A DNA stretch of 7,231 nucleotides from an uncultured Chloroflexota bacterium. Its GTDB lineage: Bacteria; Chloroflexota; Anaerolineae; Aggregatilineales; Phototrophicaceae. Positions within the stretch are counted from its first letter, which is position 1, and each line of letters begins with the position of its first letter. Location of the stretch: positions 1 through 7,231 of the forward strand of contig CALBRY010000250.1 in the NCBI GenBank assembly GCA_937927665.1, written 5' to 3'. Shown piece after piece: positions 6,003 through 7,231 of this stretch. Made by a program: the position numbers and the translations under genes. The notes below the pieces were generated by a model that saw only the letters and a program-made list of their open reading frames with translations, had not been told where the DNA came from and did not search any database.

Positions 6003-7175
6003 TCAGCGCGGGTTGAAATTCTCAAGTTTGGAGATGATTCCCATCATGACTTCGTCTGCGCCGCCGCCGATACTGGTCAGGCGGGCATCGCGGAAATAAC
6101 GCGAGATCGGTGTTTCTTCCATGTAGCCCATGCCGCCGTAGAACTGTAAGCAGGTATCCGCTGTTTCACGCATCAGCCGCCCCACCTTGAGCTTGCACAT
6201 CGACGCCAGTTTTGTGACCTCGGTCGAGGTTTCGTCAATCGCCATGAGTGCGGCGGTGTGATAGCTGATGTGGCGCAGCGCTTCGACTTCGGTCAGGAGT
6301 TCCGCGAGCTTGAATTGAATCCACTGGTTAGCGATCAACGGCTTGCCGAATGTCACCCGTTCCTGTGTGTAGCGGAGCGTCTGGCGGACTGCCATTTCTG
6401 CGCCGCTCATGCCGAGGAGTGCCGCGACTAAACGTTCGCGTTGGAACTGCTCCATTTGTAGATAAAAGCCCATGCCCTCTAAGCCGACGCGGTTCGACTG
6501 TGGTACACGGCAGTTTTCGAACGTTAGCACGGCGGTATCACTGCTGTGGTTGCCGAGCTTTTTTAGCTTTTTGCTGACGATGAAGCCGGGGGTATTGGTC
6601 GGCACAATGATCAATGACATGCCTTTGTAATTCGTTCCCGGTTCGGTACGGGCGAGAACACACACCCAATCGGCTTGTACGCCGTTGGTGATGTACATTT
6701 TGCTGCCGTTGATCACATAGTCGTCACCGTCGGGTTCGGCGCGGGTGATGATGCTCCCGACATCTGATCCTGCGCCCGGCTCGGTGACACCGATCGCACC
6801 GACCATCTCGCCACGAATGGCGGGGGCAAGATATTGATGGCGCAGTTCGTCAGAGCCGTATTTCGCCAGCGCCGGGGTACACATATCCGTGTGAACGCTG
6901 ATTCCCATCGGTACGCCGCCGCACGGGATGCGACCGAGTTCTTCCATCAAAACGACGGTGAACCAAATATCGGCTTCAGCGCCGCCGAACTGCTCCGGGT
7001 AGCTCAACCCTATAAAACCGAGATCACCCATTTTTTTGAGGATGCCGTGCGCGTCCCAAAGCTCGGCTTCTTCCCATTCGTCAACGTGTGGGGTGATTTC
7101 TTTGTCGATAAAGGCGCGCACGGAACGGCGGAACATCTCGTGTTCTTCGGTAAAAGGATTGGTATACGTGTCCAT
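6003..7175 (-). CDS. Acyl-CoA dehydrogenase, branched-chain type (isovaleryl-/citronellyl-CoA dehydrogenase-like)
   Basis: A 390-residue flavoprotein that would introduce an alpha,beta double bond into an acyl-CoA, passing electrons to electron-transfer flavoprotein. The length is typical. The N-terminal helical domain (about 1-120) is followed by the flavin-contact signature GAIGVTEPGAGSDVG (126-140), with YITNG at 161-165 downstream. The C-terminal domain has RVTFGKPL (273-280) and QFYGGMGYMEETPISRYFRDARL (344-366, second signature). The catalytic base appears to be E247 in RERLV, as in isovaleryl-CoA and long-chain dehydrogenases; the medium-chain position is Gly371 (SIGGGADEVM). The ATG at 7175 has GAGGA ten bases upstream. 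It is the first complete gene of the operon, feeding the carboxylase and hydratase downstream. Isovaleryl-CoA or a citronellyl-like CoA are both possible substrates. Confidence 0.93.
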   Translation of the reverse strand: MDTYTNPFTEEHEMFRRSVRAFIDKEITPHVDEWEEAELWDAHGILKKMGDLGFIGLSYPEQFGGAEADIWFTVVLMEELGRIPCGGVPMGISVHTDMCTPALAKYGSDELRHQYLAPAIRGEMVGAIGVTEPGAGSDVGSIITRAEPDGDDYVINGSKMYITNGVQADWVCVLARTEPGTNYKGMSLIIVPTNTPGFIVSKKLKKLGNHSSDTAVLTFENCRVPQSNRVGLEGMGFYLQMEQFQRERLVAALLGMSGAEMAVRQTLRYTQERVTFGKPLIANQWIQFKLAELLTEVEALRHISYHTAALMAIDETSTEVTKLASMCKLKVGRLMRETADTCLQFYGGMGYMEETPISRYFRDARLTSIGGGADEVMMGIISKLENFNPR

Positions 7176-7231
7176 AAGCGTGTTTTCCTCAAATTTGTGC
7201 GCTAATTAACGTCTCTGAACGATGCCCCGTC
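7176..7231 (-). other. Leader upstream of the acyl-CoA dehydrogenase gene, cut by window edge
   Basis: Fifty-six bases with no clear promoter. All three minus-strand frames close here: stops lie at 7202-7204, 7206-7208 and 7188-7190. The end of an upstream gene could therefore fall here (for example a tail reading RGIVQRR before the stop at 7206), but such a short piece cannot be assigned. The AT-rich TTAATTAG could be part of a promoter; I see no matching -35 box. Confidence 0.3.
7186..7190 (-). promoter_or_regulatory. Ribosome binding site of the acyl-CoA dehydrogenase gene
   Basis: GAGGA on the minus strand, ten bases before the ATG at 7175. The spacing is slightly long but the match is good. 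It supports this start, and no earlier in-frame start is visible in the remaining bases. Confidence 0.65.

Overview
The window carries six genes, all on the minus strand and transcribed from right to left. It looks like the middle and end of a chromosomal catabolic operon for branched acyl-CoA compounds. The base composition is moderately GC-rich by eye. Enzymes for coenzyme-A-linked branched-chain breakdown sit beside a Sec-exported solute-binding protein, which fits a free-living heterotrophic bacterium. A Chloroflexota (Anaerolineae-like) or proteobacterial source seems plausible to me, but the sequence does not settle it.

In order of transcription the layout is as follows. A short leader (7176-7231) precedes an acyl-CoA dehydrogenase (7175-6003). 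A 79-base gap follows, holding a tandem 9-bp repeat and an inverted repeat. Next come an AtuA-family protein (5923-4565), a small separate protein matching the C-terminal domain of AtuA (4562-4254), a crotonase-fold enoyl-CoA hydratase (4257-3463) and the biotin-carrying subunit of an acyl-CoA carboxylase (3466-1523). After 38 bases comes a family 5 extracellular solute-binding protein (from 1484, cut by the left edge). The four genes from AtuA to the carboxylase are tightly packed: one 2-base gap and two ATGA start-stop overlaps.

The enzymes form a logical series. The dehydrogenase makes an alpha,beta-unsaturated branched acyl-CoA, the carboxylase adds CO2 to its gamma-methyl group, and the hydratase adds water to the resulting glutaconyl-CoA. 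This is the chemistry of leucine/isovalerate (Liu) and acyclic terpene (Atu) degradation, and the AtuA pair tilts the reading towards the Atu type. The carboxyltransferase (beta) subunit, a lyase and a regulator are not in the window. The solute-binding protein at the end may import the substrate or a related compound, but its ligand cannot be read from sequence alone.

I see no RNA genes, CRISPR arrays, insertion sequences, or frameshifts. No intergenic stretch exceeds 80 bases. The window looks like a variant of a known pathway type rather than a wholly new system. The most unusual non-coding element is the repeat at 5938-5981.
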